Of a DNA stretch of 40,334 bases, positions 38,929-40,334 are shown piece by piece (positions within the stretch are counted from its first letter, which is position 1; each line of letters starts with the position of its first letter). Source of the stretch: a virus. The notes below the pieces were generated by a model. It was not told the origin of the DNA. It ran no database searches and saw nothing but the letters and a program-made list of their open reading frames with translations. A program made the translations under genes and the position numbers. The stretch lies in IMG/VR virus record IMGVR_UViG_3300027963_000134, positions 1 through 40,334 of that record, one strand, 5' to 3'.

Positions 38929-39504
38929 TTACTCCTTTTTCTTTAACCAAACCTGTGAGTTTGATACTAAAACTTCTGAATCATCTTTGACTATTCCTAC
39001 AAAAGTATCTATTGACCAACCTGGTTGATACTCAATACCTCTTGGGTCTGTCCATAGGTAATCATCAAAGGCTATAATCCCACCTGGCTTAAGTAATCTC
39101 CAAGCAAGTACTGCATCTTGTAGTACACCTTCAGCAGTATGGTCACCATCAATATAGATAAAGTCAAAGGTAGGTTCTTCTACAGAACGTAGATACTCTC
39201 TACTATCCATCTTGTATTTAATTACATTAGGTCTGAAAGCAATCCGTGAATCGTAGACTCTTTCAATATCTGCCCAGTCCATAGCCTTGTGTTCATCTTC
39301 ATCTGAGCCAGTCCAGATATCTACATCTTCTAGTACTGAGTTAGCCTGAGTTAATATATTATCTACTAGCCATACAGTTGCATCGCCAGTATAGGCACCT
39401 ATCTGTAAGAATCTTAAGTTAAACTTACCAGCAAGTGGGGTTAACTGAGTCTTAAAGTTATTTTCTGCTGTCTGTTTAAACCAATTAGGATACTCAGTTG
39501 GCAT
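38929..39504 (-). CDS. SAM-dependent methyltransferase (Methyltransf_24-like)
   Basis: I use ATG 39504 (preceded by GGGGTAAAGG), which leaves an 11-base overlap with the glycosyltransferase gene; an earlier in-frame ATG at 39543 would overlap by 50. The 191-residue protein has the class I motifs: FLQIGAYTGD (32-41) for SAM, a long loop, FIYIDGDHTAEG (115-126), and LLKPGGIIAFDDY (137-149). This resembles class I methyltransferases that act on sugars or small molecules. Next to the glycosyltransferase it probably helps modify a glycan on virion or host surface. Confidence 0.82.
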   Translation of the reverse strand: MPTEYPNWFKQTAENNFKTQLTPLAGKFNLRFLQIGAYTGDATVWLVDNILTQANSVLEDVDIWTGSDEDEHKAMDWADIERVYDSRIAFRPNVIKYKMDSREYLRSVEEPTFDFIYIDGDHTAEGVLQDAVLAWRLLKPGGIIAFDDYLWTDPRGIEYQPGWSIDTFVGIVKDDSEVLVSNSQVWLKKKE

Positions 39505-40186
39505 AACCTTTACCCCTACTGAATGCATCATAATAGTTCTCATCCATATTAAAACGTTTCATATGTCCTACAGTTGCCCCTGTATCACACCATAGTGGAA
39601 TCTCTGCTTTGTTTACTACTGCAAAAAAGTAGATATCTTCACCAGTAAATTGCTTATTAGCACCTACCTCTGTAAAGAATGGAACTCCAGGTAGTGCTTT
39701 CTTAATTCTAGTTATTACATTGCGGTGCATTAGGCAAAAGCCCATTCCTGCCGCACTTACCTTCATAAAAGTATCTTTAGGTAGAGGGTCTAAACGCCTA
39801 ATACCTATACCAAACTCAGCCTCAGCAAACTCATATACTGTAGCAAGTGGCTTCATTAATGGTTGCTCTGGTTCATTACTTGTAAAGTAAACTCCAGTTA
39901 ATAGTGGTATCTCTTGCGCATCTCTGCGCTTCCACAGTTTAAGAAACTTCTCTGGCGTAATCATTATGTCTGAATCTAGCCATAGTAGCCAATCAGACTT
40001 ATTGTTATCATACCAACGATTAACTAACATCTCTCGCTGTTGTGCTATCTGATTACCGTGTGCTCTTAGTGAGCCACAGAATTCTACTCCTGAGTTTATA
40101 ATGGTGTCTACTACACCTTCCATAAACTTGCCATCAACATTGCCGTTATCACACCAAGCAACTGCTAATCTTTCTTTCTTAGCCAT
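39494..40186 (-). CDS. GT-A glycosyltransferase
   Basis: A 230-residue GT2-like enzyme. It has an N-terminal nucleotide-binding strand-turn (LAVAWCDNGNVDGKF), the metal-binding LLWLDSDIM with D71-x-D73, the acceptor-side TGEDIYFF (181-188) and a metal-ligand candidate H208. It would transfer a sugar from a nucleotide donor to an acceptor, which is unknown. It is in the late operon between the Lys-rich small genes and the methyltransferase, so glycosylation of capsid or fibre protein is possible. GGGGGGA precedes the ATG. Confidence 0.83.
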   Translation of the reverse strand: MAKKERLAVAWCDNGNVDGKFMEGVVDTIINSGVEFCGSLRAHGNQIAQQREMLVNRWYDNNKSDWLLWLDSDIMITPEKFLKLWKRRDAQEIPLLTGVYFTSNEPEQPLMKPLATVYEFAEAEFGIGIRRLDPLPKDTFMKVSAAGMGFCLMHRNVITRIKKALPGVPFFTEVGANKQFTGEDIYFFAVVNKAEIPLWCDTGATVGHMKRFNMDENYYDAFSRGKGYAN

Positions 40187-40200
40187 AGTCCCCCCAGACC

Positions 40201-40323
40201 TTATTTATTTTTCTTTTTACGGCTTACTACTAACTTGCCCTTTTTCTCAGTTACCTTCATACCAGCAGATTCAGTTTGCTTTTTAAGGTCTTTGTATTTT
40301 TGAGCAACAGTTAACTTTTTCAT
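40201..40323 (-). CDS. Tiny Lys-rich protein at circular junction, 40 aa
   Basis: The frame starts MKKLTVAQKYKDLKKQTESA and ends SRKKKNK with TAA at 40201-40203. At the other end of the window (1-121) the same gene lacks its stop because bases 1-5 differ. Its ATG overlaps the stop of the 96-aa gene (ATGA), as seen in the left copy. Nearly 40 percent of residues are Lys or Arg. It is the last of the Lys-rich micro-genes; 14 bases later the glycosyltransferase begins. Confidence 0.78.
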   Translation of the reverse strand: MKKLTVAQKYKDLKKQTESAGMKVTEKKGKLVVSRKKKNK

Positions 40324-40334
40324 TTCTTTCCCTT
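40203..40334. repeat. Terminal direct repeat, right copy
   Basis: Matches 1-132 with one mismatch (40207). Joining the two copies gives a circle of about 40.2 kb in which the late operon is continuous. Confidence 0.9.

Noticed and set aside
1-40334. tRNA genes, CRISPR arrays, integrase or attachment site
   Set aside because: No cloverleaf-like sequence, no regular spacer-repeat array and no recombinase motifs were seen on reading both strands.

Overview
The window is a complete or near-complete genome of a tailed phage, assembled as a circle. Bases 1-132 reappear at 40203-40334 with one mismatch, and the perfect part is exactly 127 bp. The most likely host is an actinobacterium: the phage carries a WhiB-type Fe-S regulator (21346-21711), a family characteristic of Actinobacteria and their phages, and an HslV/proteasome-beta-like protein. 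The AT-rich composition, very compact gene packing and gene content fit phages of small-genome aquatic actinobacteria (acI/Nanopelagicales-like); that assignment is inference. No integrase, immunity repressor, tRNA gene or CRISPR array was seen, so a lytic life style is likely. A putative tail adaptor, a putative beta-propeller nozzle, a giant putative internal protein and the absence of a tape measure or sheath point to podovirus-like morphology.

Layout. (1) A leftward late operon starts at terL (16463), runs down to base 1 and continues across the circular junction from 40334 to 29482. Its order is terL, portal, HslV-like protease, a 1683-residue structural protein, two further structural proteins, scaffold, major capsid, a chain of tiny Lys-rich proteins, glycosyltransferase, methyltransferase, adaptor, fibre, three paralogous small tail proteins, nozzle-like protein, lysis genes. 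Most junctions are ATGA or TAATG overlaps. (2) A rightward block (17136-23005) holds small regulators and accessory genes: an amidoligase plus class II glutamine amidotransferase pair, WhiB, a secreted lysozyme-like protein, an FmdB-like zinc ribbon and a nuclease. Six copies of the 15-bp palindrome GCTGTATWATACAGC lie between its genes. (3) A leftward early block (29047-23020) holds replication and recombination genes: Fe-S exonuclease in two ORFs, a putative SSB-like protein, RecA/DnaB-type ATPase, Holliday-junction resolvase, primase in two ORFs (zinc finger and TOPRIM), HNH protein, phosphoesterase and a sigma-factor-like protein. (4) A single rightward gene for a 53-aa membrane protein with a TTG start (29213-29374) sits between two terminator hairpins.

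The 16464-17135 divergent region separates the late leftward operon from the rightward block and is dense in inverted repeats. The phage sigma-like protein, WhiB and the palindromes together suggest a phage-specific transcription programme. The most unusual parts are the zinc-finger amidoligase/glutamine amidotransferase pair, the palindrome set, the HslV-like enzyme in the place of a prohead protease, the chain of Lys-rich micro-proteins, and three replication genes whose domains sit in two frames. Family assignments are from motif reading only; no database search was run.
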